A DNA stretch of 64,000 bases, from positions 54,092,035 through 54,156,034 of the forward strand of contig OW388300.1 in NCBI GenBank assembly GCA_936450465.1, in the 5' to 3' direction. Position 1 is the stretch's first letter. Each line of letters opens with the position of its first letter. Below the pieces are notes generated by a model, which made no database searches, had not been told where the DNA came from, and worked only from the letters and a program-made list of their open reading frames with translations. Below, piece after piece: positions 13,641 through 25,100 of this stretch. This DNA comes from Gibbula magus (taxonomy: Eukaryota; Mollusca; Gastropoda; Trochida; Trochidae). The position numbers were made by a program, and so were the translations under genes.

Positions 13641-14048
13641 CATTTTTAATATATTATGGTAATTAGGGGGTCCCCTGTTTAACTGATAATAGCTAGAGTT
13701 TGACTGCTCAGTGTCCATCATCGAACTATATATTTTGCAAGTGAGCAACGTCGCTACCAATGTAGGATCTGATATATAGGTAATTATTGGAGTTACTTTG
13801 TCAGATATATAAACGTTCATTTGAACAAGTGTCTGTAGGGAAATACCGTCATCTTCCATGTAATAATATTTTTATTAGCAAAGTTGATATCTAATATTCT
13901 ATTATAAAACAAAATGATTTCATTACACAATTTGATGTAATTATCACATATTGCCTCTGCAGGTTCATATATGGTTTACTTCACTGGTAACTCAATAATT
14001 ATTGATAATCAATATTATATGCGTATTATATGACACATAACCTTCACT

Positions 14049-14050
<2 letters not shown>

Positions 14051-14125
<75 letters not shown>
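14051..14125. repeat. (AT)n dinucleotide repeat, about 37 units
   Basis: Uninterrupted alternating AT over about 75 bases. Confidence 0.95.
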
Positions 14126-14135
<10 letters not shown>

Positions 14136-14650
14136 TCATGTAATGTAAGTTGAAACATGTAGGAGGAAATCGGCGTTAGTTATTCTTTTAACTACCACTT
14201 GAAAAAAAAATCTATATATATATATAATTTATTTTATATTCCACATTCTATTGGTTGTTGTATACTTAATACACACTTCACACAATACACATTTAATGAT
14301 TAAACTGATTGATGTAATAAGTACATCATACAGAATTCATTTTATTTCTTGATTCTACTAAGTACATCATACACAATCCAATTGTTGTATTGATTGTAAT
14401 AACACTATCATACAAAAGTCATTTTATATTCATGATAATAACGATAATATTAATTATTATAATCAGTACATCATGCAGAAAATAACCTAAAATGTCACTG
14501 TGACAAATTTGACATAAAAAGACAGTGGTCTGACGTAATATCGTGTGACGTCATACTGTTACTGTGCAGACGGGTGTTCCTAGCGACCTTGTAGTGGCGA
14601 CATAGGACAACATAATATTAAAAATAGAATATCTGTCAATTCCTGATAAA

Positions 14651-14763
14651 TACCATGTTTATCTCATCTCGTGATGTAGAACAATTATATATCGTCACTC
14701 GTGGCAGCGCAACTCATTAAAAATATAAACTTTTCTACCTGACTCGATGAGATAAACATGGTA
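14651..14763. mobile_element. Hairpin MITE
   Basis: TACCATGTTTATCTCATC at the left end is repeated exactly inverted at 14746-14763 (18 bp). The interior contains ACTCGTGGCAGCGC. The element at 34.3 kb shares the TACCATGTNTATCTCATCGAGT end and a GTGGCGCAG centre, so the two belong to one family. Confidence 0.65.
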
Positions 14764-15326
14764 TTAGTCAAGAAAAGACAGATATCGTCTTTATGTCCAT
14801 GGTTCTATTGTTTACCTTAACATACATTTAGGGTACAAACTTTAGGTCAAAACAAACGGAAATAGATGTATTGATAATATTTGTTTTTATCATTTTCTTG
14901 ACAAAAACAACCTATGGTTATAAGCAAAGCCATGTATATATGTTATTATCACCATGTTCAAAGTGGCTCTATAACAAGATGAAAAGTCTGCGTTGTTTCA
15001 TGTACGTCCTAGTGAAAATGTTGACATGGTTACATTGGAATTTCGTTTGAGAATAACTTTGCATTTTGGGCTAGCTACCTTGTATATATCTAAAAATACA
15101 CAAACTTATTTTCAACCTTAATTTCATATTCCGTGTGATACATATACATACATGTAGATATCAGTTTTCTGGGAACCCAAAAATAAAAAATAAAAAATAT
15201 CTATTATAATAGAATAGGCCGAATTTGAATATATGATTCTCAATTTTCATTCCAAATCATTATTATCAATCACGCAGCTAATTATTAAAATGTACGAGAA
15301 ATAAAGTAATCAAGGACGCCGTTTGA

Positions 15327-15543
15327 TTGGGCTGTTACCCAACGCTTCTCTGTGACGCCCTGCCTACCTCCACACAACACGACTGCATATACACACCAAC
15401 ACGAATAGACGGGCTGCGTCTCTACAGACTCCCAGTCGCTGGTTCAGTGTACAGAGAGCTGGGTGGAGACAGGACGCGTGTTGCGTCTTCATCTACACAT
15501 ACAGACAGGAATTTACATATATATGCAGCAGTTCTAGCTCCAG
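15327..15543 (+). other. Possible non-coding 5' exon of the downstream GPCR gene
   Basis: This stretch is clearly GC-richer than its surroundings and ends in a strong splice donor, CAG|GTAGGT (GT at 15544). A good acceptor, cctctattccag, lies near 17,361, just upstream of the GPCR start on the same strand. A 5' UTR exon spliced to the receptor exon is therefore plausible. It is inference only; the exon start is not defined. Confidence 0.3.
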
Positions 15544-15557
15544 GTAGGTCTCACTGA

Positions 15558-16839
15558 TCCACACATCGATTTGTTCAGGAGAAATACACCGCGAAGTTGG
15601 TAAGGATATCACACTCTATATCAGCTTCATAACTTGTTCAGTTTCCACTCATTATCATTGCTTTAAAACTGATACATCAAACCAATAAATGTTAGTTATC
15701 ACCTAATCGTTACAACAATATAATGTAATATAATTATAATAATAATAATATAATCACCTTGAAAGTATTCTGATTGTCTGCTATTAAATATAGAGAAGAT
15801 GAGATAGTCGACTTTATATGGAGTCGAAATTTCAAATATCCGAGAGTAGATCATTTCTGCTTAAAATTTTGAAATTTAGATAAACTTGGTATTCAATGAG
15901 GAATAATCAAATTCTTTATTTCATTTGCAAATCAATTCAATGTTTTGTAAATGACATTTGCATCGCCTTGCTTGAACAAGTTCGTTTAATAATGTCATCA
16001 TATTGTTAAAGTATGTCAAATATTTGAAATTGTTAATTCACTTAGCAGAGTAAAAAATAAATTAACCCGGTGATTTTTTGCCTCTTATTAATCAAATCAC
16101 TGCCGTATTTGACCCTTGACATATCATTACGTTTATATAATACCGTGACAATTGTAATAAAAATGTCTACTCCTACTTGTAAGTTTTGAGAGAGAAAATC
16201 GTTCTGCCACAAGGCACATTTTCTCAAAAGCATAGTTACTGCACTCAAAGCATGCTAATAAACCATATTCTAATTGAAATATATGTCAATCTGTGTTCCA
16301 TGCTCTTGCCTCTTCTTCTCTTAGGGTTAAAATCTTGCCTAGAACTAGAGAATCATGACTGGTTGCATTTGAAGTTAGTTGTGCAATCAGCGACGCCGTT
16401 GAAAAGGTTACATTTGCAAATGACATGTCAAATTGCCACTTAAACAAATAACAACAGAAACGTAGGAAAAAAACGTTATCTTTTTTAATGTGTTTTCTCG
16501 ATGTACGCTTTTTTTAATTTGTGAAACCCTTTGACCAAAACATGCTGGTAAAAAAATAAAACCAAATCAGACACATACAAATGAATATACACTTTCGAAG
16601 GACTTAGGCTAAGTAGATAGAACCTTTACTGTCAAATACTAACGTCTTTGAAGTATCTCGGTGAGTATAGTCGATGTAAAATGACATGTCACTTGATACA
16701 AAGCAGAGCTATGATAAGTGGTACCCTTTCTCGTCGCTAGCTGTTTAGCTAGAACGAGACAAATGGCCGTAATGAAACAAAAAGGTTACGATTGAAAATA
16801 TGAAGGGAGTTATCTATGTGTGCCTGTGTCCCTGACATA
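15558..16839. other. Non-coding interval, possible intron
   Basis: AT-rich sequence with a short AAT/ATA-rich simple repeat near 15,722-15,760 and no recognisable exon. It would be intronic if the 15.3-15.5 kb exon belongs to the GPCR. Confidence 0.4.
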
Positions 16840-16940
16840 CCTCGTACTGTGCTGTGCCCCTGGGCAAGGCACATCATCCATATTGCACTCAGTCCACCAA
16901 GCTGTTCAAATGGGCACCTGAACATAGACAGTAGGGACGG
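16840..16940 (+). repeat. SINE-like dispersed repeat fragment
   Basis: The core GCCCCTGGGCAAGGCAC, followed by a pyrimidine-rich spacer, CAGTCCACC, AGCTG and AAATGGGCACCTG, matches a motif order I recognise from widespread invertebrate interspersed repeats. It is locally GC-rich compared with its flanks. The family name is not certain. Confidence 0.45.
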
Positions 16941-17385
16941 AAATTATGGTTGCAAGGAGCACTTAATAGCGGCACCGAAAGTACAAATCCTTCAGGGTAA
17001 AAATTTACCGTCTTTGCGCAATGTATGCACTGGGCGGTAGACGATGAAATGTACACACTTTATAAACCTTCTGACTAGAATGTTAATATCCTATGATAAT
17101 TCACTATCACATATCAATACATATAATCCGTTTGATCCGTGAATTTCTGCTTGTACAAATTTCAAATGACAGACTGGAAGTTTAATGTTTACACATTACC
17201 TTATATATTGCTTGAAATAAACCTTCAAAATCAAAATCTGACTGTGACTGAAATGTCAGCTGATAATGTCAAAGCAAACATGCACAAGAGTAATATAACA
17301 TATGTTTATTATGAGGACGACCCTAGTTACATTAAACTAATCTTTAGTTTCCTCTATTCCAGAGTTCAAGATCTACGGAATTGCT

Positions 17386-18477
17386 ATGTCGACCTTGGAC
17401 CTGATGGATGTCAGTACAACTGAACCAGATCCACACGATCTGGTCGGTTCCCCCTCCAACAACTCCTCGTGCAGTCAGTGTGAAATCCTCAACTCTCTCT
17501 CCTCTTTCCTGACCCAGTACAACATCTGGATCGTCTTCGCCTTTGGTTTTCCAGGAAACCTAATCAGCTTCTGTGTCATTGTCCGCATGTCCCGCCAGAA
17601 GCTCTCATCGTCTTTGTTGTATGTGGCATTGCTAGCAGTGGTTGATAATGTTGCCATCATAATGAAGATTCTTTTTGTTCAGTTCACGAATAAAAATTTA
17701 GTGATGGACCCAGTTAGATGCAAGTTTCTTATCTTCTGTGGTCTGACCTTGGTAGCTTACGCAAACTGGATACTGATTGTGATGTCTGCTGAACGCTACA
17801 CTGCAGTTGGATTTCCCCTGAAGGTCGGTCTCATCTGGTCCCTGAGGAGAACTGTTGCCATCATTGTGATCGTGTTCCTGTTCCTCTGTGTTGTGCATCT
17901 ACATCTTTTCTTCAGTATCGACGGCGAGGACCGGTCCTGTTGGCCAAAGCCAGAGTTTCTGCCATTTTTCCATCCTTGGTGGTACTTCATCAGTTCGTCC
18001 ATCTTCTCTTTCATCCCCGCCTTCAGCATCATCGTCTTCAACATCCTCATCATCAGACTCATGCGCAGGTCAACAGTCAAACGCAAATCATTGTTGTCGT
18101 CTAGTGTTAAATCCGGCATTAAAGAATCTAGGCAGCAGGAACGACAAGTGACTGTCATGCTTGTCACCCTCGCTGTCGTCTTCACAACGCTAACTATCCC
18201 ACGATGCGTCTATGTGATATCCATGAACGTCTGGAAGCCTCAAGACGATTTTGGAAGTGCACAAAAGAACTTTATTGATGCCTTTACAAACAGCCTTGCT
18301 GACTTTAACCACGCTGTCAACTTTTATCTCTACTTTGTTGCAATCACCAAATTTAGAAACTATATCATGCATTGCTGTAGGTGTTTCAAATCACTCACAC
18401 ATGTGGATTCACGAAGTGGGAGCACACAAATAAGCGAACTCTCCCTGAAACGTCTCTCTAAGAGGATCATGGAATAG
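17386..18477 (+). CDS. Rhodopsin-class GPCR, orphan lophotrochozoan type
   Basis: A 363-residue intronless receptor with seven membrane segments at about residues 45-67, 75-100, 112-135, 154-176, 197-225, 255-280 and 296-320. The N-terminal tail has overlapping N-glycosylation sites at N25/N26. Class A landmarks: GN at 57-58, D87 in TM2, C112 and C185 for the extracellular disulphide, E136-R137-Y138 in place of DRY, P211 in TM5, P272 in TM6, and N312-F-Y-L-Y316 in place of NPxxY. Cysteines 330, 331 and 333 may be palmitoylated. The TM4 tryptophan and TM6 toggle tryptophan are absent. It should sit in the plasma membrane and signal through a G protein; the ligand is unknown (peptide or chemosensory are both possible). 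M1 follows a splice-acceptor-like ccag at about 17,361; M7 could also be the start. Confidence 0.9.
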   Translation: MSTLDLMDVSTTEPDPHDLVGSPSNNSSCSQCEILNSLSSFLTQYNIWIVFAFGFPGNLISFCVIVRMSRQKLSSSLLYVALLAVVDNVAIIMKILFVQFTNKNLVMDPVRCKFLIFCGLTLVAYANWILIVMSAERYTAVGFPLKVGLIWSLRRTVAIIVIVFLFLCVVHLHLFFSIDGEDRSCWPKPEFLPFFHPWWYFISSSIFSFIPAFSIIVFNILIIRLMRRSTVKRKSLLSSSVKSGIKESRQQERQVTVMLVTLAVVFTTLTIPRCVYVISMNVWKPQDDFGSAQKNFIDAFTNSLADFNHAVNFYLYFVAITKFRNYIMHCCRCFKSLTHVDSRSGSTQISELSLKRLSKRIME

Positions 18478-21400
18478 TTAGCATCCCTAGAAACACATAT
18501 ATTTTGTGAACTATTTTTAATGAACATTTATGTCAATAAGTTGGTTGCATCTCAAATAGTTGCAAGGAAACACAAGCTGATTGTTACTTAACAACATTCT
18601 TCTTGAACCCGATTTGTTTTAAAATGAATGTTTAAATTGGCAATGAACGAAATGTATTGTATATATATATTGCTGCCAACAGTACGCTGGGGTGTAATGT
18701 AAAATGTAGAAAATGTAGAAAAAAAACATGCAGAAATATCCAACCCTCAATATACAAAATGTGAGCGTATTTCATTTATTTAACACACCCGTTATTAGTT
18801 GTTAAAGGTGATGTTCAACATGTTTATGCACTCGTGGTGAAAATGGGTTTCAGATAATGCTAATTGACAATGAATGCACCGCCTTATTACTGTGCCTGTA
18901 CAACTGACTGTTGTAATAACAATGATATGATACTGAAGATAGCTTATGTGTATTGTGTCTTCTTAAAGTCGATTAAAATATAGAAAATATTTGATCAGTA
19001 TTATTTTAGTTGGCGCAATCACTATTTTAAAATAGCTATGTTGAAGAAGACAAACACCAAAAACGGACGACAAAGAATTCAATTTCCGACATGAATATTT
19101 ATAAAATTAATGCAATTACAGGACACATTGTCAATGTAACGGGGCAACAGTATTAAACAAATTGACTTATGCCAGTTGGAATATTAACAGGGATTGTTCA
19201 ATTATTTACAACAATATACATACTGGAAAACAGTTTTGACCTTTTATCTTGTTTTATAAAACGTAATTTTCATGACCGGTAACAGCAATTGTAACATGAA
19301 TCCAGTGTCTCCTTGATTCTGATTTGTTGATTTCCCTATGATGAATGGCAATGAATACCCCCAAATTATCTTGGGTGAATCACCGCGAATTTATACATCA
19401 TGTTCACTAGTTTAGGCCCAACTCGAGATATAATTTTCCATTTCTCTTGATAGATGTGCCTTACACAAACTTGACAGGTGTAATTGTTGTTTTCTTACTT
19501 GTCTAGTGCCGTATAGGCAACACATTTCTCTCAAATATGAATTAATTTCTAGTAACTAAAATAATTTCAACTTGTTAATCCAAGTTCGACGTCTTCTTCT
19601 ATGCGGCAGTTTTTATTGAATGCAGTTACCATAGTATGACATCATAGTGATCAACCATTTTGATGTCACAATATTAGCGTCATTGTCACAATGGTCTAGG
19701 GCAAGTTTAAGATGTTTCTTCCTAGGGGTTTTACTGTGTTTGTTTATGTCGTAGATTTATAGGATATAAAACGAGCTTCCCATTTCATATCAAGTTTATG
19801 TCCCGAGTGAAATAATTTTGCTTTTTTTCGAGCCTTGGCGAAATACAAACCAAAAATAAACCCAATACCAAAAGAAACTTACACCCATCTTCTTTTCTTA
19901 ATAAATCACATAATAGGCAACGATTGGATTTGGGTTTTTAAGTATTGTAATAATTATTCAATTTTACATTACATGTATGAATATTTTCATTTCAAAAGTT
20001 TATTTAAATAAAAAGTTTGGACGCATCAACATACGAGGGGTATCAAAATGTGTTTGATCAATTCGTCTGTGATTCGGTGGTGGTCTCGTACTCGGTGGTC
20101 TTTGCTAATGGGTAATATCAACGGACTTTTAACATCAGAAACTGTTTCAGTAGTGCGTTAGTCGCTTAACATGTGTGTCTTGTCAGAATTAAAAGTTTAA
20201 TTTTTAAATGTTTTTAAAATTTCATTTTTTGTAAAAAAATTAAAAATTTTCTGAAAAAAATATTTGACTGATGACAATACGCTATTTCTTTTCAGTTTTA
20301 GTGTACGATGTCCAAAACTTGAAATATTTGTAATTGAAAAACATACATATGATAAAATCAACTGAGATGTAAAGTTTCTTTTGGTATTGGGTTTATTTCA
20401 CGAGGGAAACGGGGGGACGAGGAAAAGGGGAACGAGTTATTTATCCTATTTAGTACCAACTTGTTTTTCATACAATGTATTGTGTTTTAAAATATATTTG
20501 TGTTGTCTCTATGAAGAAACGGAACTGTGGATTAATATCAACCCTTCCACAGCATCTAAATCCATAATATTGCGACGTTAAATATTCCCACATTTAAAAT
20601 CAAACAATTTTATAATTCGTGATGGTCGGTATGGCGAAACCAGTTGCACTAGCCATTCTGCAGTAAGCGTACGTAATATAACATCTCCCTGCTCGAGGAC
20701 AGGAGATGAGAGTTATCCGTCCTTTGAAAAACGTCATGTCATGGCCGCCGCCATGTTTCTTGTCTTCAGAATGTGTAAACAAGCTAAAACAACCGCATTA
20801 AATGTAACTTTCAGATTAACATCGCTGTTGAAATGGCTTTCCTTTCCATTATTTTTGTCTTGTGAGTATAAAGTCAGTGTACACCGTTAAAACACGTTGT
20901 TTTCACCGAGAGACTGAGCGTTTCATTGCAATGTCATTCCCAATGGTAATAGTGAGAGCAGAACCTCTTGCTGCCTTCTCATCTTTGTGCTTATAAGTTC
21001 TGCTCTAGTCATGCTGTTTTGTTAATTATTCATTAAGATCAATCTTTGTGGTGAATTTAATTTTATTAATTAACTGAAGAATGAAATAAATATTAATTAT
21101 TGTGTAAGTGTTGTCATAAAATACTTGTAATTTCATCAATGAATTCACGTTCGTTTTATGAATGTATAAAGTAGTTCAGGCAGTATCAAAGGTCATCGTT
21201 AGCCAATCAAATTACTTAAAGGTTTTATGACACATATGTGTCACAACAGTTTGCTATAAAACCCCTTTTACGAAGTACCACGTGGGTAATAGAAATGTTT
21301 ATTGCCACCTAAAAGGATACGTGAATATTGTTAGTGACCATAGTTGATAGTTGAAACTGTTTGGGGTTACCTGTAAATGGTTGCTAATGTACATATTACA

Positions 21401-22104
21401 CCGAGTATTCACATTTGTTTTGACCTGCCCACACTTCTTTAAAAAAATGGAACAGTCGCAAAGTCCTTTCCACTCAGAGATATTTACGCCAAAAGATAGT
21501 TTGCTTCAAAATGTCTGATAACTAATGGTCATGTTACAATATTGATAAATACTTCCGGGATTTCCGGGATTCATTGTTATTCATTGTTATTCAACACCCG
21601 CACTTAAGTTAAAACCGATGACGTTAAGAGAAGATATTGGCAAGTATCACTTGTCACAGAACATGTGTGATGGTACAGATTCACTAAACCTCACATAAGA
21701 TACCGGGTTCAACGAATAGAGCACACACACATCAACAAATCACGTAACACATTTCAATAAATTTTTAATTCTGAAAGAATTATGGCATCACTGTTACCCG
21801 TTTGAACTTTATGACACCCAGAAATTGACCATCCAGTGGCATTCTATGATCAGCAAGGGAGAAATGGTCTTGTTTATAGTAGTTTTCATCCAGTGACATG
21901 TTAGCAAGGGTGAAATCGTGTTGTATTTCGCTCAAACACGAGCTGAATCGAGTGAAACAAGGCAATCTTGTAGCAAGATAAGTTATGTTGATGATTAAAT
22001 TGACATTCTATTTCTTATGGAAAGTCATTATTCACTCACATTAGAAAGTATGTTTCTAATCAAACTACAAGAAACGCTGAATCAAATTATTTCTTGTTTT
22101 GCTT
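18478..22104. other. Intergenic DNA, no gene recognised
   Basis: AT-rich. No clear polyadenylation signal close to the GPCR stop; ATTAAA near 18,972 is the nearest weak candidate. A GC-richer patch at 20,630-20,770, containing a YY1-like AAACATGGCGGC on the minus strand, might be a promoter, but no attached exon is visible. Confidence 0.4.
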
Positions 22105-25100
22105 TATCCATATGCCATTTGCAATAGCCATAACATACCTGAACACACTGCATGCTGAATATAATATAATGTCTTCTCGGTCAATAGAACACTAAGTAGA
22201 TCGGCTGACCAATATGAACAAAAACATCCATTCAGGTAGATTATTGCTTTGTATGAATAAAGCAAACTAATGAATAATTAAATTAACAACCAGAATAGTG
22301 AAGCATTGTAATTCACGTTATGCGACATTTAAATGTTTACCTATGTGTCAACTTACGACAGTGTTGTTAATCATACTATACCATTTCACAACAAAATATC
22401 ACGCGAGGTTAATAAAGTTTGAAATCAGTAGCTTCAAATGTCAGTCCCTTCCTGGACTTGTCCTCTGACAGTAGCAGATTAGATACACATTCACTCAGTA
22501 ATCTAGCTTAACGTGTCATTTCGTTACAATACCGGTTATATTTCTAATTACAGACTAACATGCTCAAAATTGAGACTTATTATAGTTAACCTTTTAATAG
22601 TGACAGCACAAAACAGCCAAAGTTAACTGACATCCCATTGCTGGGAGTGTGTCGGTGTTGCTGGCACGATGAACCTTCTTAATTGTGAAACTAATTGTTC
22701 TGTCATTCTATGTCACATCATCAAATTTTCTGATGAGTTTTGACTATGTGTAATGACACTCACGGGGGTATGCCAGTAAGAAACATTATTGAAATGACAA
22801 GAGCTGTGATAGTAACTGAGTCAGGGCTGTAAAACTTGCCACATATGTATACAGCCTAACGCATTAAACTTAATCCATGTTGCTAGCTGTGGTGTTTCAT
22901 GACCTTTCAACAGAAACTATCCTTGGGAAAGAGAACAGTTTTACGCAGATTGTATATACGCACCTGTTTAGGTCTGTATTGAGTATTCACCTTTCAACGT
23001 TTCATAACAGATTGACTAACTAACTAACGTCCAGTTTTCAAAATTATAATTTTCTATAGAAGTATATTCTTTCTGAAAATGGTTCTTGAATTATCATAGG
23101 ATATCTGTCTTACAGAAAATCATGCTTATTTTATCGAGTGAGATATAAAGGTTGGTTGCTGTGGTAGTTGGTTTAACTGACGAAGTTATTTGAACCTGGG
23201 ATTTGTCAAGAAAGAAGGATTCTCTATTCTCTATTTCTATGAGGTTTTTATCAAATGTTCGCATGTTTTGTTTTGATGTTGAGTCACTACCAGCCACATC
23301 ACCATGGGTGCCAGAGTATTCTATGCAGGATGACTGCTTCTGCAATGTTAGGAGAGTCTTTCAGTACATGTGTGAAAAAACGTGTTTGTTACCGGAAGCA
23401 GTCAACCCTGACTTTCAATTAACTCAGAGCACCCCTGTGGTGACTTAGCTTACAGTGTGGATAAGAAGTTAACATACTCACAGCTTCTTGCATGGGTAAT
23501 CAAACCTTAATTTACCGTGAAATGTTCACTTAGTGCAAGGACATTCTCTGGTTAACATACTAATCAATATAAACTGAACAATAGCAACATTCTGACGACA
23601 TAAAATGCTACCTAGAACACTTATTACGCCACTGGTATTATTTTGTTTTGTACAGTTTTAAGCAAAACATATACTTGATCATGACCTCTATAAATGTAGC
23701 TTTCTTCTTGAATTAAAAAATACAGTTTATGTTAAGTGGAAATTTGTGTTAAATTCCTTTGAATAAAAGGTGTCAGGTATCAAGTACTGTTGTATAGCTA
23801 CATTTAATAAACGTGTCAAACGTTCGACTACTCCTACGTATTGATAGTAGCATTAACATGATTCAAATATGTATCCGATCTCTTCTACTTAATGGTAAAA
23901 TATATATCTTGAAGGTCAAAATAATACATAAACCATGACAAATCATACAGATAAATTATTTAACCTCAGGTAAACTTAAGAATGAAACATAATTGACCAT
24001 TTATTTCGAATTTGGCCAGGGCTCCTTCTTTTCATCACAGTTAAGTTTCTGGAATAAAGAGATAACATAGATATAAGGCGATCATGTTCATGAGTGGAGT
24101 TGTTTATGGGTTTGAGTAATTGGGATGTTAATGAGGTTGTTGGTGGAGAAACCCTACAGTTGATAAAAACAAACTCCGACATGGTTTATTCAGAGTTGCT
24201 GATAATTGTGTTTTCTACCAGTTTTATTCCCATATGCCATCTGCGCTTATGCCTTTATTTGCACATTACAAACGTACATTTGTATTTACAGTTAAGAGTA
24301 CTAAAGTATCATAGATTCACTATTTGGTTGGTCTATGATCTGACCACAAAAGGACATTAATTCAATACACGGTGCAAGTAGCTCCTGGCTACTATTCAGA
24401 AGAACAAAACTTTAAAATTTACTCTATTATACTGCACATACGTTATCAAATGAAGTATCTGAACAGTATATGGGTTCACCTCTAACATTGACCCAGTCTC
24501 AATATGCAATCATGGCACACTACAATAACAAACTTTAATGAGAGGTGATTTGTCAGCTGTGTGCGGTTTCCGGTGGCTGCCTAAGAGAGATAAACTTGTT
24601 TATGTTGGGGTGTGTATTTAGTGTTAACCTAAATCTGCTGATAAAGTATTTTGACTGGTGAATGTAACGAAGAAAGGAGAGTGTCTATCAATCAGGATCA
24701 CATAAACATATATACATTTTGTATTACTGCAGTAAAAACTATTTTGTTGTAATGACATTATTTAAATTTGGTTTACATTTTAAGAAAGGTGTAAATAAGT
24801 GTTGGCATTAATTGTAAATGTGCAAAAAAAAGCAAGTTTATTTGATTGATTTATTACCACAACTTTCAATGAATTCAAAAATCCAGTTCTGTTATTTCCC
24901 GAGCGAGAGCGAGGGTTATAGATAACTTTGCATGAGTTTCGTAAATGACATATGGCACACTTTCGAGTGCAATAGTTTATTTCTTACCCATTTTATTCCA
25001 TGTGATTGGTCAGGAAACGGCCCACATCTCTTTGGACGGCAAGCTACAGTTGCGTCACGAACAATCGTTTTATGACGTCACAAACGACGAAATAAGGGAA

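Larger units (their letters stand above)
13641..15326. other. Intergenic DNA with simple repeats
   Basis: No gene recognised. It holds the (AT)n tract, a short TA repeat near 14,212-14,226 and the hairpin element at 14,651-14,763. Confidence 0.5.

Noticed and set aside
20630..20770. Promoter island with a YY1-like motif
   Set aside because: Locally GC-richer with a plausible motif, but no exon, splice donor or ORF nearby supports a gene.
23094..23345. Minus-strand ORF with a paralogue at 37027-37314 sharing GSDSTSKQ
   Set aside because: The two frames diverge by frameshift outside a short shared stretch, as expected for decaying duplicated non-coding DNA; no known domain.
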